Positions 35,150 through 43,992 of a stretch of DNA of 64,000 nucleotides are shown here, one piece after another (within the stretch, counting starts at the first letter, position 1; each line of letters begins with the position of its first letter). Below the pieces are notes generated by a model, which was not told the origin of the DNA, did not search any database, and worked only from the letters and a program-made list of their open reading frames with translations. Position numbers and translations under genes: made by a program. Origin of the DNA: Acinetobacter lactucae (GTDB taxonomy: Bacteria > Pseudomonadota > Gammaproteobacteria > Pseudomonadales > Moraxellaceae); assembly GCF_001605885.1 (NCBI RefSeq), contig NZ_LRPE01000038.1, positions 161,102-225,101 of the forward strand. Reading direction: 5' to 3'.

Positions 35150-37870
35150 TTAGATCTTACCGTGACATTGCTTATATTTTAATCCTGAACCACATGGGCA
35201 TGGTGCATTACGGCTTTCTGGAACAGGGAAAGCTTGCTGATCGGCAGATTCATTCATGGTTTCTTGAGAAAGTGTAACTTCACCCGTTAAACCATCTACA
35301 TCATCATGTTCAAAAGAAAGCTTCATTGATTCAGCTTGCTGCTGCTGTTGAGCTTCCATTTCTGCAAGCTCTTCTGGTGTTGGAATATGTACACGAGACA
35401 AATCAGTCACAACATCAGTTTTAATAATACCCAGCATATTTACAAACAGATTGAAAGCTTCTTTCTTATATTCCTGTTCAGGGTTCTTTTGCGCATAGCC
35501 ACGTAAGTGAATACCTTGGCGCAAATAATCCATAGCAGCTAAGTGATCTTTCCAATGGCGATCAAGAGAGTTTAAAACGAAATGACGTTCAAGCATTGCT
35601 GCCGATTCATCACCCATTTGAGCACGGCGCTGACGATAACGCTCAATCACTTCATCACTAATACGCTCAACCAAACCTTCTTCATCCAAACGACGATCTT
35701 GGTCTAACCATTCTTGAATTGGCAGCTCAATCCCTAAATCAATACGTAAAGCATTTTCTAAACCTTCCACATCCCACTGGTCATGAATTGACTCTGGTGG
35801 AATAAAGTTAGCAATCATGCCTTGCATCACTTCACGATGCATTTCTTCAACGTAGTCTTTTAAGGTGTTTTCAGCTAATACTTCATCACGCTGTGAATAA
35901 ATAATCTTACGTTGTTCATTATTCACGTCATCGTATTTCAATAAGTTCTTACGAATATCGAAGTTACGCGCTTCAACTTTACGCTGAGCATTCTCAATTG
36001 AACGGCTCACCATTTTATGTTCAATCGCTTCATCTTCTTTCAAACCCATCGCGCGCATCATGCCAACGACACGGTCGCCTGCGAAAATACGCATCAGATC
36101 ATCTTCAAGAGACAAATAGAAACGAGAAACACCAGGGTCACCCTGACGACCGGCACGGCCACGTAACTGGTTGTCAATACGACGTGATTCATGGCGCTCA
36201 GAACCAATGATATGCAAACCACCAGCTTGCAATACATCTTCGTGGTCTTGTTCCCATTGTGCTTTTAGACGTGCTTCATCTTCTGCAGTTGGGTTCTCTA
36301 ATTTGGCAAGCTTAGCTTTCCAGTTACCACCCAAGATAATATCCGTACCACGACCAGCCATGTTCGTTGCAATCGTTACTGCGTTCGGGCTACCCGCCTG
36401 AGCAATAATGTCAGCTTCACGCTCATGCTGCTTTGCATTCAACACTTCATGGTGAATACCAGCTTGCATTAACTTAGAAGATAAAATTTCACTGGCTTCA
36501 ATCGTTGCCGTACCAATCAGAATCGGAGCAACACCCTGCTGACGAATATTCATAATTTCCTGAATAATCGCGTTATATTTACCGTTACGGTTTAAATAAA
36601 TTAAATCGTTTTGGTCATTACGAATCATTGGACGGTGAGTTGGAATAATCACAACATCAAGGCCATAAATTTCTTTCATTTCCGCAGCTTCAGTATCAGC
36701 CGTACCTGTCATACCTGAAAGCTTTTTATAGAGACGGAAATAGTTCTGGAATGTTGTTGTCGCTAAAGTTTGGTTTTCAGGCTGAATTTCTAAGCCTTCT
36801 TTTGCTTCAACCGCTTGATGCAAACCTTCTGACCAACGACGACCCGGCATCGTACGACCCGTATGTTCATCGACAATAACGACTTCACCATCATGAATAA
36901 TATAGTGAACATCACGTTGGAACAGGAAATGCGCACGAATAGCAGCAGATACATGGTGAACAAGATTTAGGTTTGTTGCTGAATATAAGCTTTCGCCTTC
37001 GGCCAACAAGCCCATCTGAATAAGTTCTTGTTCAACAGCTTCATAGCCAACCTCAGTCATTTCAACTGAACGTTGCTTTTCGTCAATCCAGAAATGACCG
37101 CCGTCTGCTACTTTTTCTTCTTTTTGCGGATGTAATTTAGGTGGAATCGTATTGATTGCAGCATAGAGTTGTGAAGAATCTTCACTTTGACCAGAAATAA
37201 TTAATGGTGTACGTGCTTCATCAATCAAGATGGAGTCAACTTCATCGATAATGGCATAGTGCAAGCCACGTTGTTTCTTTTCTGCTAAAGAAAACACCAT
37301 GTTGTCACGTAAGTAGTCAAAACCGAATTCGTTATTGGTACCGTAAGTGATATCTGCAAGATAAGCTTCCGCTTTTTCTGACGGACCTTGCATTGAATAA
37401 ATCGTACCAATTGATAGACCCAAAAACTCAAATAATGGGCGGTTCAACTCGGCATCACGCTGTGCCAAATAATCGTTCACAGTAATGACATGTACACCTT
37501 GGCCACTCAAAGCGTTTAAATAACACGCTAGAGTACCCATAAGGGTTTTACCTTCACCCGTACGCATCTCGGCAATCTTACCTTCATGTAAGGTAATACC
37601 ACCAATTAACTGAACATCATAGTGACGCATACCCATCACACGCTTAGCAGCTTCACGACAAACTGCAAACGCTTCTGGAAGTAATTTATCTAAACTTTCG
37701 CCATTATTATAACGTTGTTTGAATTCTGGAGTTTTTGCAGATAAGTCTGCATCGCTTAAAGCTGATATCGTCGGCTCGAGCGCATTGATTTGCTCAACAA
37801 TTTTGCGCATGCGTTTGAGTTCACGCTCATTTTTTGTACCGAAGATACCTCCGATCAGACTTGCCAACAT
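35150..37870 (-). CDS. secA: Preprotein translocase ATPase SecA
   Basis: ATP-driven motor that pushes preproteins through SecYEG. The 906-residue protein has Walker A in [14 protein letters not shown] (about residue 100), the DEAD-like box [15 protein letters not shown], motif [10 protein letters not shown], helicase motifs [10 protein letters not shown] and [11 protein letters not shown], then scaffold and wing domains. The C-terminal zinc-binding SEC-C motif is [13 protein letters not shown]. The ATG at 37870 ([11 protein letters not shown]) has GAGAG upstream and matches SecA N-termini; the ATG at 37900 adds ten atypical residues. No secM-like gene is present upstream. Confidence 0.98.
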   Translation of the reverse strand: MLASLIGGIFGTKNERELKRMRKIVEQINALEPTISALSDADLSAKTPEFKQRYNNGESLDKLLPEAFAVCREAAKRVMGMRHYDVQLIGGITLHEGKIAEMRTGEGKTLMGTLACYLNALSGQGVHVITVNDYLAQRDAELNRPLFEFLGLSIGTIYSMQGPSEKAEAYLADITYGTNNEFGFDYLRDNMVFSLAEKKQRGLHYAIIDEVDSILIDEARTPLIISGQSEDSSQLYAAINTIPPKLHPQKEEKVADGGHFWIDEKQRSVEMTEVGYEAVEQELIQMGLLAEGESLYSATNLNLVHHVSAAIRAHFLFQRDVHYIIHDGEVVIVDEHTGRTMPGRRWSEGLHQAVEAKEGLEIQPENQTLATTTFQNYFRLYKKLSGMTGTADTEAAEMKEIYGLDVVIIPTHRPMIRNDQNDLIYLNRNGKYNAIIQEIMNIRQQGVAPILIGTATIEASEILSSKLMQAGIHHEVLNAKQHEREADIIAQAGSPNAVTIATNMAGRGTDIILGGNWKAKLAKLENPTAEDEARLKAQWEQDHEDVLQAGGLHIIGSERHESRRIDNQLRGRAGRQGDPGVSRFYLSLEDDLMRIFAGDRVVGMMRAMGLKEDEAIEHKMVSRSIENAQRKVEARNFDIRKNLLKYDDVNNEQRKIIYSQRDEVLAENTLKDYVEEMHREVMQGMIANFIPPESIHDQWDVEGLENALRIDLGIELPIQEWLDQDRRLDEEGLVERISDEVIERYRQRRAQMGDESAAMLERHFVLNSLDRHWKDHLAAMDYLRQGIHLRGYAQKNPEQEYKKEAFNLFVNMLGIIKTDVVTDLSRVHIPTPEELAEMEAQQQQQAESMKLSFEHDDVDGLTGEVTLSQETMNESADQQAFPVPESRNAPCPCGSGLKYKQCHGKI

Positions 37871-38276
37871 GGATAAACTCTCTAAATCTTGCTTGGTCAA
37901 ATGAATAAACTTTTTCTCAGTCGTTTATTATGGTGTCAGAAATTTGAAGTACAAGGGGTTTGCACAAAACCCCTAAAAAAAATCTGATAGTTAGATGAAC
38001 GGTTTTTCATTCATCTCATCTCCCCTTAATGTGCCGAGCACCAAAAACACACCATTAACGCTCATCGATTAAGCATAACTTCCGAGAAATCTAATTTAGC
38101 AAATTTACCTTAAAGTTACATTGATTAAGCACTTAAAATAATGACTTTTAGTCATATATATTTACACTTATATAAAAAGTTCATAATAAAATACAAAAAC
38201 AATAATTTTAATCATAAAGTAAATGCTGCATATTCATTCAATCGAATAACAAATTATGAGCAATTGAGGAAAGATC
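37871..38276. promoter_or_regulatory. Intergenic region between secA and the peroxiredoxin gene
   Basis: 406 nt between divergent genes. Near secA, AGGGGTTT (37954-37961) pairs with AAACCCCT (37967-37974) in what would be the secA leader. On the plus side the peroxiredoxin leader is very AT-rich and has the ribosome site GAGGAAAG. I see no Sec-arrest peptide ORF and no clearly defined promoter; the AT-rich stretch 38130-38230 probably holds the peroxiredoxin promoter. Confidence 0.4.
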
Positions 38277-38918
38277 ATGACTCTACGATTAGGAGATACT
38301 GCTCCCGATTTTCAACAAGAATCGAGTGAAGGCACCATTAATTTTTATGATTTTTTAGGGGATAGTTGGGGAATCTTATTTTCACACCCAGCTGACTATA
38401 CCCCTGTATGTACAACTGAGTTAGGTTACACAGCAAAATTAAAAGATGAATTTACGAAGCGTAATGTTAAAGCGATTGCTTTGTCTGTAGATGATGTAGA
38501 GTCGCACAAAGGCTGGATCAACGATATTAATGAAACACAAAATACAACTGTCAACTTTCCCATCATTGCGGATAAAGACCGTAAAGTATCTGAGCTCTAT
38601 GGTTTCATCCACCCTAACGCCAGTGAAACTCTGACAGTACGTTCATTAGTGATTATCGATCCTAACAAAAAAGTTCGCTTAATTATTACCTACCCTGCTT
38701 CGACTGGCCGAAATTTTAATGAAGTCTTACGTGTTGTTGATTCCTTACAATTAACAGATAAGCATAAAGTTGCTACACCTGCGAACTGGCAGCAAGGTGA
38801 AGATGTCGTGATTGTGCCATCACTTAAAGATGAAGAAGAAATCAAACAACGTTTCCCTAAAGGCTATACGGCTGTTAAACCTTATTTACGCCTCACGCCA
38901 CAGCCTGAGCAAGATTAA
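38277..38918 (+). CDS. 1-Cys peroxiredoxin (Prx6 type)
   Basis: Thiol peroxidase reducing hydrogen peroxide and alkyl hydroperoxides, 213 residues. The catalytic segment HPADYTPVCTTELG gives the peroxidatic Cys within P-x-x-x-(T/S)-x-x-C. No second cysteine occurs anywhere, so it is the 1-Cys type, needing an external thiol. The C-terminal domain NWQQGEDVVIVPSL and KPYLRLTPQPEQD matches the Prx6 extension. GAGGAAAG lies 5 nt before the ATG. It is monocistronic, followed by two hairpins. Confidence 0.94.
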   Translation: MTLRLGDTAPDFQQESSEGTINFYDFLGDSWGILFSHPADYTPVCTTELGYTAKLKDEFTKRNVKAIALSVDDVESHKGWINDINETQNTTVNFPIIADKDRKVSELYGFIHPNASETLTVRSLVIIDPNKKVRLIITYPASTGRNFNEVLRVVDSLQLTDKHKVATPANWQQGEDVVIVPSLKDEEEIKQRFPKGYTAVKPYLRLTPQPEQD

Positions 38919-38937
38919 AGCCTTTAAAAAGGCTTTA
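38916..38937 (+). terminator. Hairpin at the peroxiredoxin stop codon
   Basis: TAAAGCC-tttaaaaa-GGCTTTA overlaps the stop codon. It lacks a good T-run and is followed by a GAAGCGC-containing repeat-like stretch (38941-38965) and then a stronger terminator. Confidence 0.45.
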
Positions 38938-38993
38938 ATCGAAGCGCAAGACAAGCGAAGCGCGTAGGCAGAAGTTGTTTAAATATCACACCC

Positions 38994-39024
38994 AAAAAAG
39001 TCATCCAGAGTGATGGCTTTTTTA
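38994..39024 (+). terminator. Terminator downstream of the peroxiredoxin gene
   Basis: AAAAAGTCATC-cagagt-GATGGCTTTTT with one G-T pair and a trailing T-run. Confidence 0.8.
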
Positions 39025-39102
39025 TTTATGTATTGAATAATCATGGTTTTTATTGCTCAGATCAGTTATAACTCGAAGCGATTCGGTAAAAAAATAAAAA
39101 TC

Positions 39103-39915
39103 ATGATTTATAAAATTCATCATTTAAAGTGTGGCAGCATGTGCCCGGTTTGTGCCCCCTTATTTGGACAAAAAGGCTTTCGAGCTGAGGTAATCTGTCA
39201 TTGTCTTTTAGTTGAAACTGATCGAGGCTTAGTGCTTATCGATACGGGCTTTGGCTTGCAAGATTACTTACATATGAAGCAACGTCTAGGCTCATTAGTT
39301 AAACGCTTAGGCAATATTGAGCATAATCTTGAATTTAGTGCGATCCAACAAATCCAAAAGCTTGGATTTAGCCCCAAAGATGTACAGCATATTTTTGTCA
39401 CTCACCTTGATTTTGATCATGCTGGCGGTATCTCAGATTTTCCTCATGCGACAGTTCATGTTTTAGCAGCAGAATATAATGCTGCGCAACTTCCGAACTT
39501 TAAGGGAAAACTTCGCTATCGAACCAATCAATATAAAGATCATCGATATTGGAACTTTGTTGAATATCAACAAGGTGAGGCATGGTTCAACCTCGAAAAA
39601 GTAAAAGGTTTTCCGCTGTTTCAAGATGAAATTTTAATGGTGCCACTGTTGGGACATTCGGCTGGACATTGCGGTATTGCCATAAAGCAACCAAATCAAT
39701 GGTTATTATTTTGTGGAGATGCCTACTACTCACACCTAGAGTTAAACCCTAAAAATAAATTAAGATCACTTGGTTTGGTGGAAAAAACATTTGCAGAAGA
39801 TAATGAAAAACGTCTTTTTAACCTCAAACGCTTACAGCATTTGGCTCAATATGAACCAACGATTGAAATAATTTGTGCTCACGACCCTGATGAGCTGAAA
39901 CGGTATCAAACATGA
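39103..39915 (+). CDS. MBL-fold metallohydrolase
   Basis: 270-residue metallo-beta-lactamase-fold protein, likely a lactonase- or esterase-like hydrolase. The metal motif is VTHLDFDHAGGISDF: the usual H-x-H-x-D-H has Asp in place of the second His (H-x-D-x-D-H), a variant common in this branch. Later ligands are HSAGHCGIAI and FCGDAYYSH, and the end has ICAHDP. GSMCPVCAPLFG at the N-terminus follows the branch pattern. I chose the ATG at 39103; an ATG at 39043 extends the frame and neither has a strong ribosome site. Its stop overlaps the next gene's start (ATGA). Confidence 0.85.
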   Translation: MIYKIHHLKCGSMCPVCAPLFGQKGFRAEVICHCLLVETDRGLVLIDTGFGLQDYLHMKQRLGSLVKRLGNIEHNLEFSAIQQIQKLGFSPKDVQHIFVTHLDFDHAGGISDFPHATVHVLAAEYNAAQLPNFKGKLRYRTNQYKDHRYWNFVEYQQGEAWFNLEKVKGFPLFQDEILMVPLLGHSAGHCGIAIKQPNQWLLFCGDAYYSHLELNPKNKLRSLGLVEKTFAEDNEKRLFNLKRLQHLAQYEPTIEIICAHDPDELKRYQT

Positions 39916-40493
39916 AGAAATTATCGCTCCTTACACTTGTTATCTGTATAAATTTACAAGGGTGTATGCAGCACGAAAGTATTGCCCATGAGCATCGACC
40001 ACAAGATTGGGGAAGCTTAGTTTCTCAGACTCATAATTTTTATCAAATTAGTAATGATGTTTATCGCAGTGAACAACCTGATGCTGCAATGATTTCAGAA
40101 TTAAAGAATAATCAAATTGGAACCATTATTAATTTAAGAGCCAAAGACGCAGATAGTTTAGTTTTTAAAAATGAAAATTTTAATCTTGTGCATATTCCTA
40201 TCAACACTTGGGCAATTGATCGACAAGATCTCTTAGAAGTCATGCAGCAAATCAAAATTGCCAAGCAGAATGATCAGCGCGTTTTATTGCATTGCTACCA
40301 TGGTTCAGATCGTACAGGCGCCAGTGTTGCCATGTATCGCATTATTTTTGAAAATTGGGCAATTGATGATGCGGTTAAAGAAATGAAGCAAGGTGGTTAT
40401 GGCTATCATATTATTTGGAAGAATATTGACCGTTTATTTACGCCTGAAAATGTAAGATGGATTCAGCAGCAACTGTCGAATTCCTCTAGCTAA
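39912..40493 (+). CDS. Dual-specificity-type protein phosphatase lipoprotein
   Basis: 193 residues. A lipoprotein signal (LVICINLQGCM, lipid-modified Cys18) precedes a tyrosine-phosphatase-like domain. The P-loop is HCYHGSDRTG, giving Cys128 and Arg134 in C-x5-R. The general acid is probably Asp103 in NTWAIDRQDL. YRSEQPDAAMISELK is typical of the prokaryotic DSP-like family. The enzyme would act in the periplasm, where the substrate may be a phospholipid, inositol phosphate or nucleotide rather than phosphotyrosine. Its ATG shares 4 nt (ATGA) with the preceding MBL hydrolase stop, so the two are translationally coupled. Confidence 0.88.
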   Translation: MKKLSLLTLVICINLQGCMQHESIAHEHRPQDWGSLVSQTHNFYQISNDVYRSEQPDAAMISELKNNQIGTIINLRAKDADSLVFKNENFNLVHIPINTWAIDRQDLLEVMQQIKIAKQNDQRVLLHCYHGSDRTGASVAMYRIIFENWAIDDAVKEMKQGGYGYHIIWKNIDRLFTPENVRWIQQQLSNSSS

Positions 40494-40532
40494 AGACTGG
40501 ATTACTTTTGTATGCAAATGCAATTATTAGGC

Positions 40533-40568
40533 AAATAAGTTGGCTCAATCACCAACTTATTTCTTGTT
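40533..40568 (+). terminator. Terminator of the MBL-phosphatase unit
   Basis: AAATAAGTTGG-ctcaatca-CCAACTTATTT followed by CTTGTTTT, 40 nt past the phosphatase stop. Confidence 0.85.
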
Positions 40569-40638
40569 TTCATTCTTATCAATTACATCCAAAAATATAC
40601 ATTTAAAGATAGATAATCATCAAAAATATGGTTTAACT

Positions 40639-41574
40639 TTATGATTTTCCCAAAGCGGCGTTGCTGAGTAATATCTTCAAAATTTCAGAATCACCACCAT
40701 CACTGTCTGTCACTAATAAAAAGACTTCCCCATCAGATCTCGACTCGAACCAAGTAATCCCTTCAACTTTGATTGGCAGTGTCTGTCCTTTCGCATCTTG
40801 AATCAAATGAGTCGCTAAAGCTTTACCATCAGGCGAAAACACCAAGATAAAACTTCCTAATACAGCACCGTCATCATAGGTATTGAGTGTTTGTTCGACT
40901 GTAGCTGTAGCAATAATCAAATTTTTATCCGCTAAAAAACAAGCATCTGAAATGCCACTTGCTGAACCTTCAAGCTCAGCTAAGCTCAATTTGAGCGAAT
41001 GTATAAGTGCATTTGCTAAGGATTTGCCTGCTTGAATTTTGATTAGATCAAAGACTAAAACCCCATGATGGAGATTTATGTTACCACGTTGAAAAATATA
41101 GAGATAACGATGGTCTGAACATATGGCTTCTATATTGAGATCAGCCCCGCCTGTTAATTCAACCTGATACTGCAAAAAATCATAATCAACCGCTTCCAAG
41201 AAAGTTTTGACCTGATCATTAACAGGGTTATAGAGTAATGCTCGTTTTCGATTTTCTGTAGAACCCGAGCCCATCACCAAAAGCTGTGATTGTCCGTCCC
41301 AACTTATGCAAGTTAAAGCTTCAAAATCCGGCTTCTGTTCTTTGCTTAATGCACTTAGCGGTATTTGCTCTGAAGGATCAAATAACGGGATTTTTTCAAA
41401 GACCGTTGTATCGGCCATGTTCTGGGTTCGATTGATTTTTAATAAATAAGGGAGATTATCACCAACAAAATAAACATCCTCCCCCACACAAGCAACTCCA
41501 GACAGTGCGCTAATCACTGAATCATGTGCAAAAACAAATTTTTCTAATATTTTGATCGTTGTATTCATCTTCAA
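40639..41574 (-). CDS. DUF6929-like predicted beta-propeller protein
   Basis: 311-residue cytoplasmic protein without a signal peptide. It repeats 'sensing' strands of propeller type: ALSGVACVGEDVYFVGDN, FEALTCISWDGQSQLLVMGS, LNIEAICSDHRYLYIFQR and KVEGITWFESRSDGEVFLLV. Each 'E-A/G-(I/L)-x' strand followed by a hydrophobic strand recalls the DUF6929 and SdiA-regulated-like families. No catalytic residues are evident. A function cannot be assigned. It sits alone between the phosphatase unit and the SPOR gene, at a position where cvpA-purF follow dedD in many gamma-proteobacteria. Confidence 0.65.
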   Translation of the reverse strand: MKMNTTIKILEKFVFAHDSVISALSGVACVGEDVYFVGDNLPYLLKINRTQNMADTTVFEKIPLFDPSEQIPLSALSKEQKPDFEALTCISWDGQSQLLVMGSGSTENRKRALLYNPVNDQVKTFLEAVDYDFLQYQVELTGGADLNIEAICSDHRYLYIFQRGNINLHHGVLVFDLIKIQAGKSLANALIHSLKLSLAELEGSASGISDACFLADKNLIIATATVEQTLNTYDDGAVLGSFILVFSPDGKALATHLIQDAKGQTLPIKVEGITWFESRSDGEVFLLVTDSDGGDSEILKILLSNAALGKS

Positions 41575-41589
41575 GACCCCCTATTGAAT

Positions 41590-41629
41590 GGAACACTCCT
41601 CAACAAGAATAAAGCTTTTGAAGTGTTCC
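41590..41629 (-). terminator. Possible terminator of the trpA-SPOR operon
   Basis: GGAACACT and AGTGTTCC form an 8-bp stem around a 24-nt loop, just past the SPOR gene stop. It has no T-run on the minus strand, so termination is uncertain. Confidence 0.35.
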
Positions 41630-41656
41630 TGATTGGATTTAGGGGATAATCAGCCG

Positions 41657-42709
41657 TTATCGCTGATCAAGTGGCACCCAGTCAATTACCCATGCTGATT
41701 TCATATTTAAACTTGAATCAGAAGTAATTTTCTTACGAGCAGCATCTGCTGTCTCACGGTCTTTTGCAGGTCCAACCATGATACGAATACCCTTACTGGT
41801 TGGGCTTGTAGTTACCTTATAGCCTTTAGCCCGTAATTTAGAAACAACCGCATCTGCATTTGCTTGGTTAGCAGCCAAAGCCACTTGAACCATCCACTTT
41901 TTATCGCCATTTTCAAGCAATTCACGCGCTTTTTCAGCTTCAGCTTTTTTCTCAGCATCCGCTTTTCGTTTAGCATCAGAGGCTTTTTTATCAGCTTCTG
42001 CTTGTCGCTTGGCTTCAGCAGATTTCTTGTCTGCTTCTGCTTGACGCTTCGCTTCCGCAGCCTTTCTATCTGCTTCTGCCTGTCGTTTTGCTTCGGCTGC
42101 TTTCTTGTCAGCTTCCGCTTGGCGTTTTGCTTCAGTTGCTTTCTTGTCAGCTTCCGCTTGACGCCTAGCATCAGCCGCTTTTTTGTCTGCTTCTGCTTGT
42201 CGTTTAGCTTCAGCTGCTTTTTTCTCTGCATCTAGTTTTGCAGTATCAGTTGTTTTATTCACCGTATTGGTTTGCTGGTTTTTAGCTTTCGCCTCACCCA
42301 CTAACTCCGGTGGAATATTATCTGAACTTTCTTGAGCCGCTGTACGGCGCGCATTAATCGCAGCGTACTCTGCTGCAGCTTTACGAGCGGCATCAGCTTC
42401 AGCTTGCTGCTGCATTGCTAAAAACTCAGCTGCACGTGCCTCTTGCTCAGCAACGGCTTTTTCACGCGCACGACGCTGCTCTTCAAGCAAACGTTTTTCA
42501 GTTTCAACATCAACCGCAAGAGGTTGTAGTTGTACCATTTGCCCTTCAGTTGTCTGTTTTGGTTTAGTTTGAGTTTTTGGCGATGTGGATGCGGATGGTT
42601 GAGCTTCAACCTGTTTTATTTCCTCATTTCCTTTTAGAAGTAATGCTGCCAATAAAACACCACCTCCTAGTAAAACAACGCCACCCATCCAGCGTTGTTT
42701 GTTATTCAT
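41657..42709 (-). CDS. SPOR-domain cell-division protein with KRQ-rich coiled coil (DedD-like)
   Basis: 350 residues: short cytoplasmic tail, one membrane helix (residues ~10-26, VVLLGGGVLLAALLL), an Ala/Lys/Glu-rich periplasmic coiled coil, and a C-terminal SPOR domain (KKWMVQVALAANQANADAVV to ITSDSSLNMKSAWVIDWVP) that binds denuded peptidoglycan at the septum. Seven near-identical 13-residue units (AEAKRQAEADKKA) run in the middle, coded at 41942-42214. Position after accD-folC matches dedD. The ATG at 42709 overlaps the folC stop (ATGA) and has GGAAGA 7 nt upstream. Confidence 0.88.
   Translation of the reverse strand: MNNKQRWMGGVVLLGGGVLLAALLLKGNEEIKQVEAQPSASTSPKTQTKPKQTTEGQMVQLQPLAVDVETEKRLLEEQRRAREKAVAEQEARAAEFLAMQQQAEADAARKAAAEYAAINARRTAAQESSDNIPPELVGEAKAKNQQTNTVNKTTDTAKLDAEKKAAEAKRQAEADKKAADARRQAEADKKATEAKRQAEADKKAAEAKRQAEADRKAAEAKRQAEADKKSAEAKRQAEADKKASDAKRKADAEKKAEAEKARELLENGDKKWMVQVALAANQANADAVVSKLRAKGYKVTTSPTSKGIRIMVGPAKDRETADAARKKITSDSSLNMKSAWVIDWVPLDQR
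41942..42214 (-). repeat. Seven in-frame 39-bp repeats in the SPOR gene
   Basis: Seven tandem copies of a 39-nt unit encode AEAKRQAEADKKA with small variations (ADARRQ..., TEAKRQ..., ...DRKA, ...KKS, SDAKRKADAEKKA). All copies keep frame, so copy-number changes would lengthen or shorten the coiled coil without breaking the protein. Confidence 0.88.
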
Positions 42710-43992
42710 TGACATTCTTCCAAATACTCCCAAATCGCTTCTAAAGTATGAAACGAACCACAGGCCAAAATCAGCTGATTGTTATTTGTTTGCTCAAGCG
42801 CTGATTTAAAAGCCTCTTTGATATTGCCATATTGTTGTACTGTCTGGCCTTGCAAGGCATCATTGAGTTGCTGAATCGGTGCAGCACGCGGCACATTCAA
42901 TTCAGCAATTTTCCAATGTAAAACAGTAGGTTTCAATAAATCGACTACTGATTTTATATCTTTATCTGCCAGCATTGAAAATACTGCGACAACTTCTGTG
43001 TACTGTTTATTGTATTCTAAGAAATTTCGCAATTGCTTTAACAAAAATTCAACACCATGTGGATTGTGTCCAGCATCAAAAATGACCGTCTTCCCATCCA
43101 CTTGACGCTGTTCAAAACGCCCAGCTAAGCGAGCAGTTTGAATACCTTTTTCTAATGCTGACTGAGAAATCTCAAGTCCGCTATTTAAAATAGCAGCAAC
43201 CGCCGCAGCAATATTTTCAATCGCTAATATACCTAACGGAAGTTTTAAAGTGGTTCCTTCCGAAGCAAAGTACCAGTTTTGTCCATCATCTGCGAGCTTA
43301 TAAAAATAATCACGATTAACGGTATATAACTCTGCTTGTGTACTTTGTGCCTTATCTTGAATTGCTTGCGGTAATGGTTGCTCACCCGCAAAGATAACTG
43401 GAATATGTGGACGAATAATACCTGCTTTTTCAAAAGCAATTTTTTCGATGGTATCGCCTAACCAGTCTGTGTGATCTAGGCCAATATTAGTAATCACTGC
43501 AACGTTAGGATCAATCACATTGACGACATCTAAACGCCCGCCCAAACCGACTTCGAGCACCCATACATCACATTGTTGTTGTTTAAAAATAACAAAAGCA
43601 GCCAAAGTGGTTGCTTCAAAAAAAGATAAGCTTAAATCACAATCGCGACGAGCCTGATCGACTTGAATAAAAGCATCAATCAGACTTTGATCATCGACTT
43701 CAACTCCACCTAATTTGACTCGCTCATTAAAACGATAGATATGCGGTGACTGATATAGCCCAACGTTATAACCCTGTGCGTTTAATATCGCAGCCAGTGT
43801 GGTTGTGGTTGAGCCTTTACCATTCGTTCCGGCTACTGTAAAAACTTTAGCATTAGGCTGAGTTACACCCAGCTTTTCTGCAACAGGAATTACACGTTCC
43901 AGTCCAAGATCTATCCCTGTAACGTGAACATGGCTCCAATAATTGAGCCATGTATCTAAAGAGTCTATTGAAAGTGGAGCTTGTTGGTTCAA
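42706..43992 (-). CDS. folC: Bifunctional folylpolyglutamate/dihydrofolate synthase
   Basis: Adds L-glutamate to dihydropteroate and to folates. The 428-residue Mur-ligase-like protein has the ATP P-loop VAGTNGKGSTTTTLA, the conserved SPHIYRFNERVKL, and LGGRLDVVNVIDPNVAVITNIG with HTDWLGDT (Mg/ATP region), plus KAGIIRPHIP and the C-terminal FDAGHNPHGVEFLL. The start is a TTG overlapping the accD stop (TTGA). The SPOR gene overlaps its end (ATGA). It is part of a translationally coupled chain trpA-accD-folC-SPOR. Confidence 0.95.
   Translation of the reverse strand: MNQQAPLSIDSLDTWLNYWSHVHVTGIDLGLERVIPVAEKLGVTQPNAKVFTVAGTNGKGSTTTTLAAILNAQGYNVGLYQSPHIYRFNERVKLGGVEVDDQSLIDAFIQVDQARRDCDLSLSFFEATTLAAFVIFKQQQCDVWVLEVGLGGRLDVVNVIDPNVAVITNIGLDHTDWLGDTIEKIAFEKAGIIRPHIPVIFAGEQPLPQAIQDKAQSTQAELYTVNRDYFYKLADDGQNWYFASEGTTLKLPLGILAIENIAAAVAAILNSGLEISQSALEKGIQTARLAGRFEQRQVDGKTVIFDAGHNPHGVEFLLKQLRNFLEYNKQYTEVVAVFSMLADKDIKSVVDLLKPTVLHWKIAELNVPRAAPIQQLNDALQGQTVQQYGNIKEAFKSALEQTNNNQLILACGSFHTLEAIWEYLEECQ

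Noticed and set aside
37871..38276. SecM-like arrest peptide upstream of secA
   Set aside because: No ORF with a signal peptide and arrest-like C-terminus is present; the only open frame on the relevant side is AT-rich and lacks a ribosome site.
38941..38990. GAAGCGC direct repeats after the peroxiredoxin gene as a mobile miniature element
   Set aside because: Only two imperfect copies, no terminal inverted repeats or target duplications seen; most likely 3'-end sequence between two hairpins.
41942..42214. Regular 39-bp repeats that might suggest a CRISPR array
   Set aside because: Repeats are directly tandem with no spacers, stay in frame and encode a coiled coil inside a conserved gene.
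41864..42235. Plus-strand 123-codon ORF rich in Phe, Ser and Cys opposite the SPOR gene
   Set aside because: It is the antisense image of the 39-bp repeats: low-complexity CFCLSF-type peptide, no ribosome site, and the real coding frame on the minus strand has a SPOR domain.
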